Notes: generated by a model not told the origin, from the sequence alone. Positions 20,169-28,668 are shown, counted from the first letter of the stretch. The stretch: DNA of 64,000 nucleotides from Thalassospira lohafexi (GCF_002844275.1 NZ_NXGX01000001.1:434001-498000); one strand, 5' to 3'. Numbers and translations: made by a program.

Positions 20169-21443
20169 ATGGGGGCGATTATCGATAAGGTCACGGCTGC
20201 GATTGACGTGGTTGATCAGTTGGGCGATCTGGCCGGTAAAATCTTTACCGAGTTTGATCGCGACCGGATTTTACGCGATGCCGGGCTTTGTGAAAAACAG
20301 ATTTCTGATAATCCCAACTTGCCGCTTGCCGGTAAACTGGTGTCGATCAAGGATCTGTATGACGAAGCTGGTATTGCCACCACGGCGGCATCCGAACTGT
20401 TAAAAGGCCGCACCCCGGCAACGCAAGATTGCGATGTTGTCCGGCTGGTGAAGGAAGCCGGGGCGATACCATTTGGGCGCACCACATTAAGTGAATTTGC
20501 CTATTCCGGTGTCGGGTTGAACCCGCACTACGGAACGCCGGGTAATGTGTTTGACGCCGATGGCATTCCCGGTGGGTCGACGTCGGGCGGTGGTTTGACC
20601 GTGGCCCATGGGATAGTTGATTTTGCATTGGGCACCGATACCGGCGGATCAATTCGCATTCCATCGGCAATCAATGGCCTTTACGGGTTTAAACCATCGC
20701 GTCTGTCGGTGTCGGGTGACGGCATCCATCCATTGGCAAAAAGCTTTGATACGCCGGGGCCGCTGGCATCGGACCTTGATACTGTGATCACGGTGTTTGA
20801 AGTGATGTCGGGTCAGACGGTGATTGATGCGCCGGCAAGTGCCGCAACGTTGCGCATCGGTGTGCCGAGCAGTGGCTTTGTCGATGGTCTTGACGGGCGG
20901 GTGAAGGCCGATTTCGAGATGGTCTGTGCAAGGTTGCGCGCTGCCGGGCATGAGCTGGTGACACTTGATCTTGGCTTTATCGCCGAAAATGCGATCCTAA
21001 ACAAAATGCTGGTGTCGGCCGAAGCACATGCCATTTATGGCAAGGATATCGACAAGCTCGAAACATGTGGTGATCCGCGCGTTTTAACACGGATTAAGTT
21101 TGCCGAGACGCTGTCAAAAGATGACCTGATTGCTGCCTATGCCAGGCGCACGGATGTAATCGCGCAGTTTGGATCGGCGATGGCAGAGGTCGATGTCATG
21201 ATCGCCCCGACCTTGCCGATGATGGCACCCAAGATTGCCGAGGTCGAAGCCGACTTTGACAATCTGAATGCGATGATGTTGCGCAATACCGGGTATTTGA
21301 ACCTTGTTGATGCCTGTGCGATTTCAATTCCGGTCAATGTTGTCGGGCAAACAGTTCCGGCGTCCTTGATGATCGGTGCCCCGCATGGTCATGACAAGGC
21401 GGTGTTGGAGGCCGCGCGGCAGATCGATCCGCTTTTTGGCTGA
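20169..21443 (+). CDS. Amidase (amidase-signature family)
   Basis: A 424-residue amidase-signature hydrolase. The Ser-cisSer-Lys triad is visible: K61 in VSIKDLYDEAG, S139 in GGSTSGGG, and nucleophile S161 in GTDTGGSIRIPSAINGLYG. It hydrolyses a C-N amide bond. The RBS GGACGGAGG precedes the ATG. It is the last gene of the LysR-controlled TRAP operon and is followed by a terminator. The natural substrate is unknown, but the operon suggests an amide-bearing organic acid. Confidence 0.88.
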   Translation: MGAIIDKVTAAIDVVDQLGDLAGKIFTEFDRDRILRDAGLCEKQISDNPNLPLAGKLVSIKDLYDEAGIATTAASELLKGRTPATQDCDVVRLVKEAGAIPFGRTTLSEFAYSGVGLNPHYGTPGNVFDADGIPGGSTSGGGLTVAHGIVDFALGTDTGGSIRIPSAINGLYGFKPSRLSVSGDGIHPLAKSFDTPGPLASDLDTVITVFEVMSGQTVIDAPASAATLRIGVPSSGFVDGLDGRVKADFEMVCARLRAAGHELVTLDLGFIAENAILNKMLVSAEAHAIYGKDIDKLETCGDPRVLTRIKFAETLSKDDLIAAYARRTDVIAQFGSAMAEVDVMIAPTLPMMAPKIAEVEADFDNLNAMMLRNTGYLNLVDACAISIPVNVVGQTVPASLMIGAPHGHDKAVLEAARQIDPLFG

Positions 21444-21467
21444 TCAATATGATGGTGTAAAATCAAC

Positions 21468-21494
21468 AAAGGCCCGGAACTTTCCGGGCCTTTT
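21468..21494. terminator. Bidirectional terminator between amidase and vanB
   Basis: AAAGGCCCGGAA and TTTCCGGGCCTTTT form a strong stem between convergent genes, with T and A runs on both flanks. Confidence 0.85.
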
Positions 21495-21497
21495 GCG

Positions 21498-22463
21498 TTA
21501 CAGATCCAGCGTCAATTTGCCGCCGCCCTGCATGCGCGATACGCAGATGCACATTTGATCATTCTGGCTTTTTTGCCCGTCACTCAGATAGGCGTCGCGA
21601 TGGGATAGGTCTCCGTCGCACGATAAAACCGCCGATGTACAAATCCCGCAATTCCCCTTTTTGCAGTCATAAAGCGGATCAATGCCCTCGTCGATCAGCA
21701 CATCAAGGATCGATTTGCCGACCGGGACGTCAAAACTTTGGTTGCTGTGTTTAAGGTGGACTTCAAATGCACTGTCATCAAGCTGGGCTGCTGGTGTTGA
21801 AAACCGTTCATAATGGATGTTGTCAGATGCCCAACGGTGACGGCGTGCGGCATCAAGGACGGCATCAATCAAACCGCCCGGTCCACACACATAAACATGT
21901 TTACCAGCCTTGGCCGGGCCAAGAAGGGTCGAAAGCTGCATTGCGCGTGATGGTGTGCCGCCGTCGAAATAAAGCGTGCACCGCCCGGTAGCAGCATCAA
22001 GCACATCATGCATCAGGGCCATGTCCTGATGGGTGCGGCTGCTGTAATGCAGGGCGAAATCCTTTTTTCCCGCCGTTAGCGTTGTGGCCATTGCCAAAAT
22101 GGGTGTGATGCCAATTCCACCTGCGATCAGGATGGTGTTTTGAGCATCACTGTGCAGTGGGAAGTCATTTTGCGGCAGGTCGATGTCGAGTTCATCACCG
22201 ACTGTTACCTTGTCGTGCATGAAGGCAGATCCACCTTCTCCATCGACTTCACGCAGGACGGCGATCCGGTATCTGTCGGTCTGACCGGGATTGATCACGG
22301 AATAGGACCGTTTGACCGGATTTCCAGATGTGTCGGTGACATTGACCTTGATGTGGGCCCCCGGTTCACACGGCGGAAGCGCGCGTCCATCGGATGCAAC
22401 GAGATCGAATCCACGGATGCGATCTGTCAGGGTATGAATCTGTTGGACGGTGGTTCTGAGCAT
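21498..22463 (-). CDS. vanB: Vanillate O-demethylase reductase subunit (PDR/VanB family)
   Basis: A 321-residue phthalate-dioxygenase-reductase-type protein: an N-terminal flavin domain with KRSYSVIN, an NAD domain (AGGIGITPILAMA), and a C-terminal plant-type [2Fe-2S] ferredoxin with CKKGNCGICTSAVLSC. It passes electrons from NADH to the Rieske oxygenase. It has its own VanR-blocked promoter at 22522-22561. The partner vanA is on the other side of vanR on the plus strand. The exact aromatic substrate is inferred from the VanR operator match. Confidence 0.87.
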   Translation of the reverse strand: MLRTTVQQIHTLTDRIRGFDLVASDGRALPPCEPGAHIKVNVTDTSGNPVKRSYSVINPGQTDRYRIAVLREVDGEGGSAFMHDKVTVGDELDIDLPQNDFPLHSDAQNTILIAGGIGITPILAMATTLTAGKKDFALHYSSRTHQDMALMHDVLDAATGRCTLYFDGGTPSRAMQLSTLLGPAKAGKHVYVCGPGGLIDAVLDAARRHRWASDNIHYERFSTPAAQLDDSAFEVHLKHSNQSFDVPVGKSILDVLIDEGIDPLYDCKKGNCGICTSAVLSCDGDLSHRDAYLSDGQKSQNDQMCICVSRMQGGGKLTLDL

Positions 22464-22521
22464 GGCGATTTTCCTTCCCTGTCCCCGGATTGCGTCCAGG
22501 TGTGATTGTTCCCGGGATTAA

Positions 22522-22561
22522 ATTGGATCCAGACTAAATCAATTGGATCCAATTTTGTCAA
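22522..22561 (-). promoter_or_regulatory. vanB promoter with two VanR operators
   Basis: On the minus strand: -35 TTGACA (22556-22561), a 17-base spacer, -10 TTTAGT (22533-22538). A perfect VanR operator ATTGGATCCAAT (22542-22553) fills the spacer. A second copy with 10 of 12 matches (22522-22533) sits 20 bases away and overlaps the -10 and start region. The operator sequence is the one established for Caulobacter VanR. Confidence 0.85.
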
Positions 22562-22603
22562 ATGCCATGCGTGTCGATGGAGAGGGTGCCTTTGGGGATG
22601 GTG

Positions 22604-23320
22604 TTAGTTTTCGCGTTCAATGACGGTGAAGTTTTCCGGCATGTTCTGCGATGGGCTGAGGATCTTGGTGTAGCGCAATGCCGCGTTGGCATGTTCGCGC
22701 ATCAGGGCTTCGGCCCGTGCGCCTTGACCGTTATCTATTGCATCAAAAATGATGTGATGCTGCATGTGACTGAAATTAAAACGCCGGTATTCCCCGGACA
22801 TGTCATCGCGGTTAAAGGCGATTGAAGACACCGATGCAAAGGGCAAATGATCGTTGCGTGACAGGGCGTCTTCGATGGCGATATTGCGGCTGGACTCGAT
22901 GATGGTGTTGTGGAATTGCATGTTGAAATCGTGATAGATTTCCATGTCCTCATCGGTCAGAAATCCCTTTGAAAACAAGGCATCGCCCGTGGACAGGCAG
23001 TTAACAAGGCTGTTGCGCGCTGGCGGTGAGATACCGCGCTCGCAAGCCAGGCGTGCGGCCAGTCCTTCGAGGACGCCGCGCACCTCGATGGCATCGGCTA
23101 TTTCGGTTGGTGTGATGGCGCGCACGGTATAGCCGCGGCGATCACCTTTGCGTAGGAGTCCTTCCTGTTCGAGGGTGCGAAAGGCAATTCGAACCGGCGT
23201 ACGCGAAACGCCAAGCCGTTCGGATATCGGAATTTCGGCGACCCGTTCACCCGGAGGAAGTTCCCCGCTGGCGATCATTTTGCGCAATGTGATCAGGACT
23301 CTTTGGCCGTGTTTGCTCAT
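22604..23320 (-). CDS. vanR: GntR family (FadR subfamily) vanillate repressor VanR
   Basis: A 238-residue one-component repressor: an N-terminal winged helix (GERVAEIPISERLGVSRTPVRIAFRTLEQEGLL) and a C-terminal all-helical FCD ligand domain (EVRGVLEGLAARLACERG). It would release DNA on binding vanillate or a related acid. The start at 23320 has AGGATC as RBS; the frame allows nine more residues from 23347 but without an RBS. Matching operators lie in front of both vanB and vanA, so it controls both arms. Confidence 0.87.
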   Translation of the reverse strand: MSKHGQRVLITLRKMIASGELPPGERVAEIPISERLGVSRTPVRIAFRTLEQEGLLRKGDRRGYTVRAITPTEIADAIEVRGVLEGLAARLACERGISPPARNSLVNCLSTGDALFSKGFLTDEDMEIYHDFNMQFHNTIIESSRNIAIEDALSRNDHLPFASVSSIAFNRDDMSGEYRRFNFSHMQHHIIFDAIDNGQGARAEALMREHANAALRYTKILSPSQNMPENFTVIEREN

Positions 23321-23384
23321 GCTTGATCCTGGTTTTTTTATAGGCATCTGATCATAGTTCAGATTGGACTGGTAAAAAAGCCTC

Positions 23385-23413
23385 TTGCCAAATTGGATCC
23401 AATTTTATTACGA
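23385..23413 (+). promoter_or_regulatory. vanA promoter with VanR operator
   Basis: TTGCCA (23385-23390), 17 bases, TTACGA (23408-23413). A perfect ATTGGATCCAAT operator (23392-23403) lies in the spacer, mirroring the vanB promoter. A further half site ATTGGA is at 23363-23368. Confidence 0.8.
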
Positions 23414-23493
23414 TTAGAACCATAACAAAAAGAGAGTGGATTTACATTCACCTGTACGTAATCGATTTGGCGCGATGCCAAGGGAGAGAAAAC

Positions 23494-24504
23494 ATGTTCC
23501 TGCGTAACTTCTGGTACGTTGCAGGGTGGGATGGCGAAATTGGCCGTAAGCCGGTTGCGCGCACCATCTGCAATGAAAATATTGTTCTGTATCGCCGTGC
23601 TGACCGTTCTGTTGTCGCACTTGAAGACAGTTGCCCGCACCGTCTGTTGCCTTTGAGTCAGGGCTACGTCGAAGGGGATCGTCTTATCTGTGGCTATCAC
23701 GGATTGGAATTTGACGGCGCCGGGGCATGCGTTCATATGCCCAATCAGGAAAGCATCCACCCCGAGGCCTGTGTGCGGGCATATCCGGTTGTTGAAAAAG
23801 ACCGGTTTGTCTGGGTCTGGATCGGGGACAAGGAAAAGGCTGACGAAAGCCTGATTCCAGTGATCCCGCATGCCTCCGAGGAGGGCTGGGTTTTTGACGG
23901 TGGCTTATATGACGTTAAATGCGGCTATGAGCTTCTGGTCGATAACTTGATGGATCTTAGCCATGAGACATATGTTCATCCGTCAAGCATCGGGCAGCTT
24001 GAAATCACCGAAAGCCTGCCAGTCACCCGTTCGAATGATGACAGTGTTACGGTGGAACGCTGGATGGAAAACATTGTCCCGCCGCCGTTCTGGGCAAATA
24101 ACCTGAAATCCAAGGAAGTCTGTGACCGTTGGCAGATTTGCACATTCACATTGCCGTCTAACATCATGATTGATGTCGGGGTTGCGCTTGCCGGGACCGG
24201 TGCGCAACAGGGAGACAGATCAAAAGGTGTCACCGGGATTGTTGTGAACACGATGACTCCGGAAACTGAAACCACATGCCGCTACTACTGGGGCATGGTG
24301 CGCAACTTTGATATTGATGACCACGGTTTGACGCAGAATATCAAGGATGCACAGGCAAAGGTCTTCTACGAGGATCTTGAAGTAGTCGAAGGGCAGCAGG
24401 CCAATTTGCTGCTCAATCCGGAGCGCAAGCTTTTGAATTTCAACATTGATGCTGGCGGCGTGCGCGCGCGGCGCCTGATTGACCGTGCGCTGGCTGCGGG
24501 GTAA
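23494..24504 (+). CDS. vanA: Vanillate O-demethylase-type Rieske oxygenase
   Basis: A 336-residue Rieske non-haem iron oxygenase alpha subunit. The Rieske [2Fe-2S] ligands are CPHRLLPLSQG and CGYHGLEFD. The mononuclear iron site is expected around DLSHETYVHPSS. With VanB it would demethylate vanillate (or a similar methoxy-aromatic acid) to the catechol plus formaldehyde. The start at 23494 (MFLRNFWYVAGW) has an AGGGAGAG RBS. Regulation is by the VanR operator inside its promoter. Substrate identity is inferred from the regulator; related oxygenases act on other aryl ethers. Confidence 0.86.
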   Translation: MFLRNFWYVAGWDGEIGRKPVARTICNENIVLYRRADRSVVALEDSCPHRLLPLSQGYVEGDRLICGYHGLEFDGAGACVHMPNQESIHPEACVRAYPVVEKDRFVWVWIGDKEKADESLIPVIPHASEEGWVFDGGLYDVKCGYELLVDNLMDLSHETYVHPSSIGQLEITESLPVTRSNDDSVTVERWMENIVPPPFWANNLKSKEVCDRWQICTFTLPSNIMIDVGVALAGTGAQQGDRSKGVTGIVVNTMTPETETTCRYYWGMVRNFDIDDHGLTQNIKDAQAKVFYEDLEVVEGQQANLLLNPERKLLNFNIDAGGVRARRLIDRALAAG

Positions 24505-24654
24505 CCGCCAGTTCCAATAAAGTCGTCCGGGCCGTTGTGTTCGGAAAAATGACAACAAGAGAGAGAAACGTACAGCATCATTTAACCGCACCAAAACCGC
24601 GAAAAGCGGGCGGGGGTGTTGTGCGACTTTCAGGGAAAACGTCTGAGGTAGATC

Positions 24655-25695
24655 ATGTTTAAACGCCTGTGTGTGTCCGCAGCGGTTGCTGTGGGTTGTC
24701 TGGCGAGTGCGATATCTGCGCATGCCGAACCCGAATTCACCTTTATTCTTGAACATGTGCTGGGGCCAAAATCCACGGCACAAACCCAGTTCCTTGAGCC
24801 ATGGGCCAAGCGGATTAAAGAACAGTCCGATGGCCGGATCAAGATCGAGATTTATCCCGCCATGTCGCTGGGGGGCAAGCCGACCGAACTTTACAGCCAT
24901 ATCCGCGATGGTGCGGTTGATCTTGGCTGGAGCGCGCTTGGCTATACGCCCGGCGTGTATCCGCGCAGTGAGGTATTTGAGCTTCCGTTTGTGCATACCG
25001 GAAGTGCCGCGGTCACCAATATGGCCATTCAGGATGTCTATGAAGAATATCTGTCGCAGGATTTTGACGATATCAAACCCTTGCTGATCCATGTTCATAC
25101 GGGGCAGGCACTTTTTACTACCGAAAAGAAGATCGAGAGCCTTGCAGATCTGAAAGGCATGAAACTTCGTGCACCGTCGCGAACCGGTGTCTGGATGCTT
25201 GAAAGCTGGGGGGCACAACCTGTCAGCATGCCCGTACCTGATTTGCCACAGGCTCTTTCGCTTGGCGTGGTGGACGGTGCGCTGATTCCGTTTGAAGTTG
25301 CCATCCCGTTCAAAATTCAGGATATGACCAAATATTCGTTTGAAGGTGCCGACGGTGTGCGGTTTGGTACACTGGTCTTTATGTTTGCGATGAACAAGGA
25401 TCGGTATGAAGCGCTGCCCGATGAATTGAAAAAAGTGATCGATGATAATTCCGGGGCACATATTGCCAAGGAAATTGGCGATGCATGGGATGCGATTGAG
25501 CCACGCGGCGAAGACATCTTTTCGAAATCAGGGGAAGTCATTCAGCTGTCGGCCGAAGAAACCGACAAGTTCGCCGGTAAATCCGATGAAGTGATTGATC
25601 GCTGGATTGCTGAAATGAATGAAAAGGGTGTCGATGGTGCCGCGATGGTTAAGGCCGCCAGAGCGGCAATTACCAAATACAGCCAGCAGAATTAA
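24655..25695 (+). CDS. TRAP transporter substrate-binding protein without adjacent permease
   Basis: A 346-residue DctP-family periplasmic protein with a Sec signal ending at AHAEPEF (about residue 24). The DLKGMKLRAPSRTGVWMLESWGAQPV segment holds the conserved carboxylate-binding arginine. It begins 150 bases after vanA in the same direction without an intervening terminator, and a strong terminator follows. It probably captures an aromatic acid that feeds VanAB. No dctQ/dctM genes are linked; it must use permeases encoded elsewhere, or those genes were lost here. Confidence 0.85.
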   Translation: MFKRLCVSAAVAVGCLASAISAHAEPEFTFILEHVLGPKSTAQTQFLEPWAKRIKEQSDGRIKIEIYPAMSLGGKPTELYSHIRDGAVDLGWSALGYTPGVYPRSEVFELPFVHTGSAAVTNMAIQDVYEEYLSQDFDDIKPLLIHVHTGQALFTTEKKIESLADLKGMKLRAPSRTGVWMLESWGAQPVSMPVPDLPQALSLGVVDGALIPFEVAIPFKIQDMTKYSFEGADGVRFGTLVFMFAMNKDRYEALPDELKKVIDDNSGAHIAKEIGDAWDAIEPRGEDIFSKSGEVIQLSAEETDKFAGKSDEVIDRWIAEMNEKGVDGAAMVKAARAAITKYSQQN

Positions 25696-25767
25696 TCTGT
25701 TCAGCCCGGCGATCAGGTTGCTCCTTTCCTGATTGCCAACCCCGTGTCAGGGGGCTTGCCTTGGCAC

Positions 25768-25806
25768 AAAAAACGGCCCGGAAAGTTCATTCCGGGCCGT
25801 TTTTAA
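25768..25806. terminator. Bidirectional terminator between TRAP binding protein and dps
   Basis: AAAAACGGCCCGGAA pairs with TTCCGGGCCGTTTTT; A and T runs on both sides serve the convergent genes. Confidence 0.88.
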
Positions 25807-25822
25807 TTTTTAAATTCGTCGA

Positions 25823-26293
25823 TCAGCCTTCGAGCAGGGAGCGCAACATCCAGGCGGTTTTTTCGTGGACCTGAATGCGGGCGGTCAGAAGGTCGGCGGT
25901 TGCGTCATCATCCGCGCTGTCGCAAATCGGATAGAGCGAACGCGCAGTTTTGATCAGGGTTTCGTGCCCTGTGATCAGCTGTGCGATCATATCCTTGGCA
26001 GCAGGGACGCCTTTTTCTTCGTCGATCGAGGAAAGTTCGGCGTAGGCCGAGAAACTGGCGGGTGCGAATGCACCAAGCGACCGGATACGTTCGGCAACTT
26101 CGTCAATTGCGGTTGCCAGTTCGGTGTATTGTCCTTCGAACATCGTGTGCAGGGTCTGGAACATCGGACCCGTTACATTCCAGTGGAAGTTATGGGTTTT
26201 CAGATACAGCGCATAGGAATCTGCCAGAACGCGGCCAAGGCCGTCGGCGATTTCCGTGCGGTTCGTTTCATTGATACCGATATCAATCTGCAT
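25823..26293 (-). CDS. dps: Dps family DNA-binding ferritin-like protein
   Basis: A 156-residue Dps-type miniferritin that forms a 12-mer, oxidises iron with peroxide and protects DNA. The intersubunit ferroxidase residues lie in [28 protein letters not shown] and the following [11 protein letters not shown]. The start at 26293 has an AAAAGGAG RBS; the longer frame to 26374 is rejected. There is no long basic tail, so DNA binding may be weak. An ATAG-N7-CTAT element upstream suggests OxyR control. Confidence 0.9.
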   Translation of the reverse strand: MQIDIGINETNRTEIADGLGRVLADSYALYLKTHNFHWNVTGPMFQTLHTMFEGQYTELATAIDEVAERIRSLGAFAPASFSAYAELSSIDEEKGVPAAKDMIAQLITGHETLIKTARSLYPICDSADDDATADLLTARIQVHEKTAWMLRSLLEG

Positions 26294-26407
26294 TTGTTTT
26301 CTCCTTTTATTCGGGGTGGGGGCCCAAAAGGGTGGCGACCCAATTTCGTTAGACACAGTATCTGCTTGGTACAAACTCTATGCCAATCAATCCTGTGATC
26401 TTTTGCA

Positions 26408-26422
26408 ATAGATCAATTCTAT
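26408..26422. promoter_or_regulatory. OxyR-like half operator upstream of dps
   Basis: ATAG-atcaatt-CTAT matches the half unit of the enterobacterial OxyR consensus (ATAG-N7-CTAT). A second unit at the required spacing is missing, so this is a tentative call supported by the dps context. Confidence 0.35.
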
Positions 26423-26649
26423 TACAGCTTGTGGGGTTATTTTGGGGCGGGGTTTGGGTATGCGTGATTGGTGGTGGCGCAGAAATTTTGTTGTGATATT
26501 TCCGTGCTCACCTCGGAGGTGGCCTTTAGGTTTGTAATAGTATCAATGGCTTAGTTTTTAGGTGCCTCGGTTTGACCACAATTCGCCCCGAAATGGTCTA
26601 ATGCGACCTATTTTCCCGCCTTGTTTATCGGCCAAATTCATAACTGTCA

Positions 26650-26811
26650 GCCGAGGATGCGGTCAGCAAAATCTGTCCCCCCTCATAATGCTGGATCGCT
26701 TATTTTTCAGGCTTTTCCCCCCCGCCTGAAAATTCCGCGGCTGATCGGTCTCCCCAAGACCATGATGACCCCGAATAAGTTGGGGGCGGGTTTATCCCGC
26801 CCCCTTTTTTT
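26650..26811 (+). ncRNA. Candidate small RNA 1 (C-rich-loop family)
   Basis: A protein-free unit on the plus strand. In order: a 9-base stem TTTTCAGGC/GCCTGAAAA (26704-26732) with a loop ending in seven C; hairpin GGTCT-CCCCA-AGACC (26747-26761); and a perfect intrinsic terminator GGGGGCGGG-TTTAT-CCCGCCCCC (26782-26804) followed by seven T. The 5' end is a guess based on where similarity with unit 2 is conserved. C-rich loops could pair with Shine-Dalgarno sequences. No protein frame is conserved between the two copies. Read as a trans-acting RNA; not matched to a named family. Confidence 0.6.
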
Positions 26812-26929
26812 GTGTTGGTCGTAATTTCGACATCGGTGGTGCTGTGCCGCAATTTGCCGTAATTCGCCCGGAAATGGTCACGGATGGCCGATTTTTGAGC
26901 CGCATTTCGCGGGCATATTCACAATTGTC

Positions 26930-27099
26930 AGATGCGTAAACATCGATGCGGTGCCCTCCCTCACTAGCATCGGACCCGTAAAAAGCTGTCCCCACAGCGA
27001 TTGCACCCCACGGGTAAGGCAGCGCATCTGATCGGTCTCCCCAAGACCATCTGTCCCCAAGTCCGGGCGAGCTTAGGCTCCCCGGACTTTTATTTTGTC
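26930..27099 (+). ncRNA. Candidate small RNA 2 (tandem relative of RNA 1)
   Basis: Hairpin GCTGT-CCCC-ACAGC (26985-26998) is enclosed by CCCGT/ACGGG (26975-26979 with 27010-27014). Then comes the conserved GGTCT-CCCCA-AGACC hairpin (27034-27048) and a terminator AAGTCCGGG...CCCGGACTT (27059-27089) with an inner GAGC/GCTC extension and a TTTTATTTT tail. The first hairpin sequence differs from unit 1 but keeps the design of a short stem with an all-C loop, suggesting selection on structure. The 5' end is uncertain. Confidence 0.6.
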
Positions 27100-27156
27100 C
27101 GGGGCATGGCATTACGGTTGCGGTAATGATGTCTCACGGGGGAGCAGGCTTTGGAT

Positions 27157-28491
27157 CTATGACGGGCTGGCGATGCTAAGCACTGGCGTTGGGGCCGCGC
27201 GGCCACGCACGATCACGTCGCCACAGGGCGTCCAGTCGGATCCTTCGCACAGATCACCACAGGCACGATGGGTTTCCCTGGTTGCAAGGACGTAGCTGCC
27301 ATATTGTTTGTTGAGCTGCTCAAGCCGGGCGGCAATATTGACGTTGTCGCCATGCACGGTAAATGTCAGGTGGTTTTCGGCACCGATTGCCCCAACGATG
27401 ATCTCGCCCGTGTTAATCCCGCAACGGGTTTTGATTTTTGCGCCGTGGCAGAAGGTATGTGATTGCGCAATTTCCTGAATGGCCAGAGCGGTGCGGACTG
27501 CGTTGGCGGCGTGATCGGGATCGGATGTGATCGCGTTGAATGTGATCAACATTGCATCGCCTTCAAACTGGGTAATGATCCCGCCGAACCTGTCGATAAC
27601 CGCACTGGTCTGGGTGAAATACTCATTTAACAGTTTGGCGAGCTCTTTTGGGCTCAGTTGTTCCGATATGGTTGAAAAGCCTTCGATGTCGGTAAACATC
27701 ACCGTTGCTGTGACAGCATCGCCTTCGCCGGGTTTGATTTGATGTTCGGCACGGGTGATGCGGTCGGCAATTTCAGGTGACACAAACCGTGAAAGATCCT
27801 TGGCGGCAATTTCATCGGTAATGGCCCGGACGAAAGACCGTTGGGCGCGCAGTACCGCAATGGCCAGCACCCCCGATACCAGAACAATGGCGATGATTTT
27901 GTCGACCTCTGCCCCGATGAGAATCGAGTTTGATGTCAGGTAGGTCACATAATCGCGCGTGATCATGCTTTTTCCACCTTCGCTCCAGATCACATAAAGG
28001 GCCAGGGTCAACCAGCCAAAGGCGGCCGCCCCACCAGCAATCAGGATGTAGCGTGGATCAAAACGCAGGCTGCGTAAGGTTATGAAGATGAAGACGTAAA
28101 TCATTGTCGGCGCTTTGAGATAAAAGCTTGCTGGCTGCATATACTGGATATGGAAGCTCCAGATCAGGACCATCAAGAGCCCGATGTCGGCAATGACCGA
28201 TACCGTCAAGAACCAGTGTGGCAATGCGATGCGATATGACAGGATCAGGCGTGCAAAGGTAAACAGGAAATACAGTGACAAGGCCCATGGAACGGGATGA
28301 AATCCCTTGTTCATGGCGCTGGTCGGAGCAAAAGCATAGAGGCTAGCAAATATTGTTACTAACAGAAGCTGCACCCATCCGATCAGCTTTTCACTGTCAC
28401 GTTGCTGGTGTTCGATGGCGATCAGGACGCGTTCGGGCAGGTGCGCGTTCACCGGTTTGCCAAACAGAAACGCCCAAAGTGTGCTTTTCAT
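27157..28491 (-). CDS. Membrane-anchored class III adenylate/guanylate cyclase
   Basis: A 444-residue protein. About six hydrophobic segments fill residues 35-225, followed by a linker helix and a class III cyclase catalytic domain. Metal-binding aspartates are in VMFTDIEGFS and FEGDAMLITF, and the transition-state Asn/Arg are in NVNIAARLEQL, so it should be active, making cAMP (or cGMP) in the cytoplasm as a homodimer. The start is ATG 28491, or TTG 28497, which is better spaced from AGGGA. Two minus-strand RNA candidates lie upstream and two plus-strand ones converge on its 3' end. The input signal sensed by the membrane part is unknown. Confidence 0.85.
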   Translation of the reverse strand: MKSTLWAFLFGKPVNAHLPERVLIAIEHQQRDSEKLIGWVQLLLVTIFASLYAFAPTSAMNKGFHPVPWALSLYFLFTFARLILSYRIALPHWFLTVSVIADIGLLMVLIWSFHIQYMQPASFYLKAPTMIYVFIFITLRSLRFDPRYILIAGGAAAFGWLTLALYVIWSEGGKSMITRDYVTYLTSNSILIGAEVDKIIAIVLVSGVLAIAVLRAQRSFVRAITDEIAAKDLSRFVSPEIADRITRAEHQIKPGEGDAVTATVMFTDIEGFSTISEQLSPKELAKLLNEYFTQTSAVIDRFGGIITQFEGDAMLITFNAITSDPDHAANAVRTALAIQEIAQSHTFCHGAKIKTRCGINTGEIIVGAIGAENHLTFTVHGDNVNIAARLEQLNKQYGSYVLATRETHRACGDLCEGSDWTPCGDVIVRGRAAPTPVLSIASPS

Positions 28492-28668
28492 AACCAACTG
28501 TTCCCTGACACGCAGACGTCACTGTCAAACCGATTGCATATACACGATAGCCGCCATGGACGGTCCGTTGTGATCATAGTGCGAGGTTGCGATGATTTTG
28601 CCAAGTCATCGGGTGATGACATCGGATCACGCTTGCGTGGCAGATGCGAGAGTATTTGGGAAAAAGAC

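Larger units (their letters stand above)
26579..27099 (+). repeat. Tandem duplication of a diverged unit of about 235 bases
   Basis: Units 26579-26811 and 26863-27099 align along their length: AATTCGCCC-N-GAAATGGTC at the left, an ATTCA-N2-A-N-TGTCAG block in the middle, and an exact 23-base match (26741-26763 and 27028-27050) near the right end, each followed by an unrelated-sequence terminator hairpin. Outside these blocks they have drifted, so the duplication is old. Confidence 0.75.

Noticed and set aside
24220-25461. A 413-codon minus-strand frame over vanA and the TRAP gene
   Set aside because: Antisense shadow of two recognised genes.
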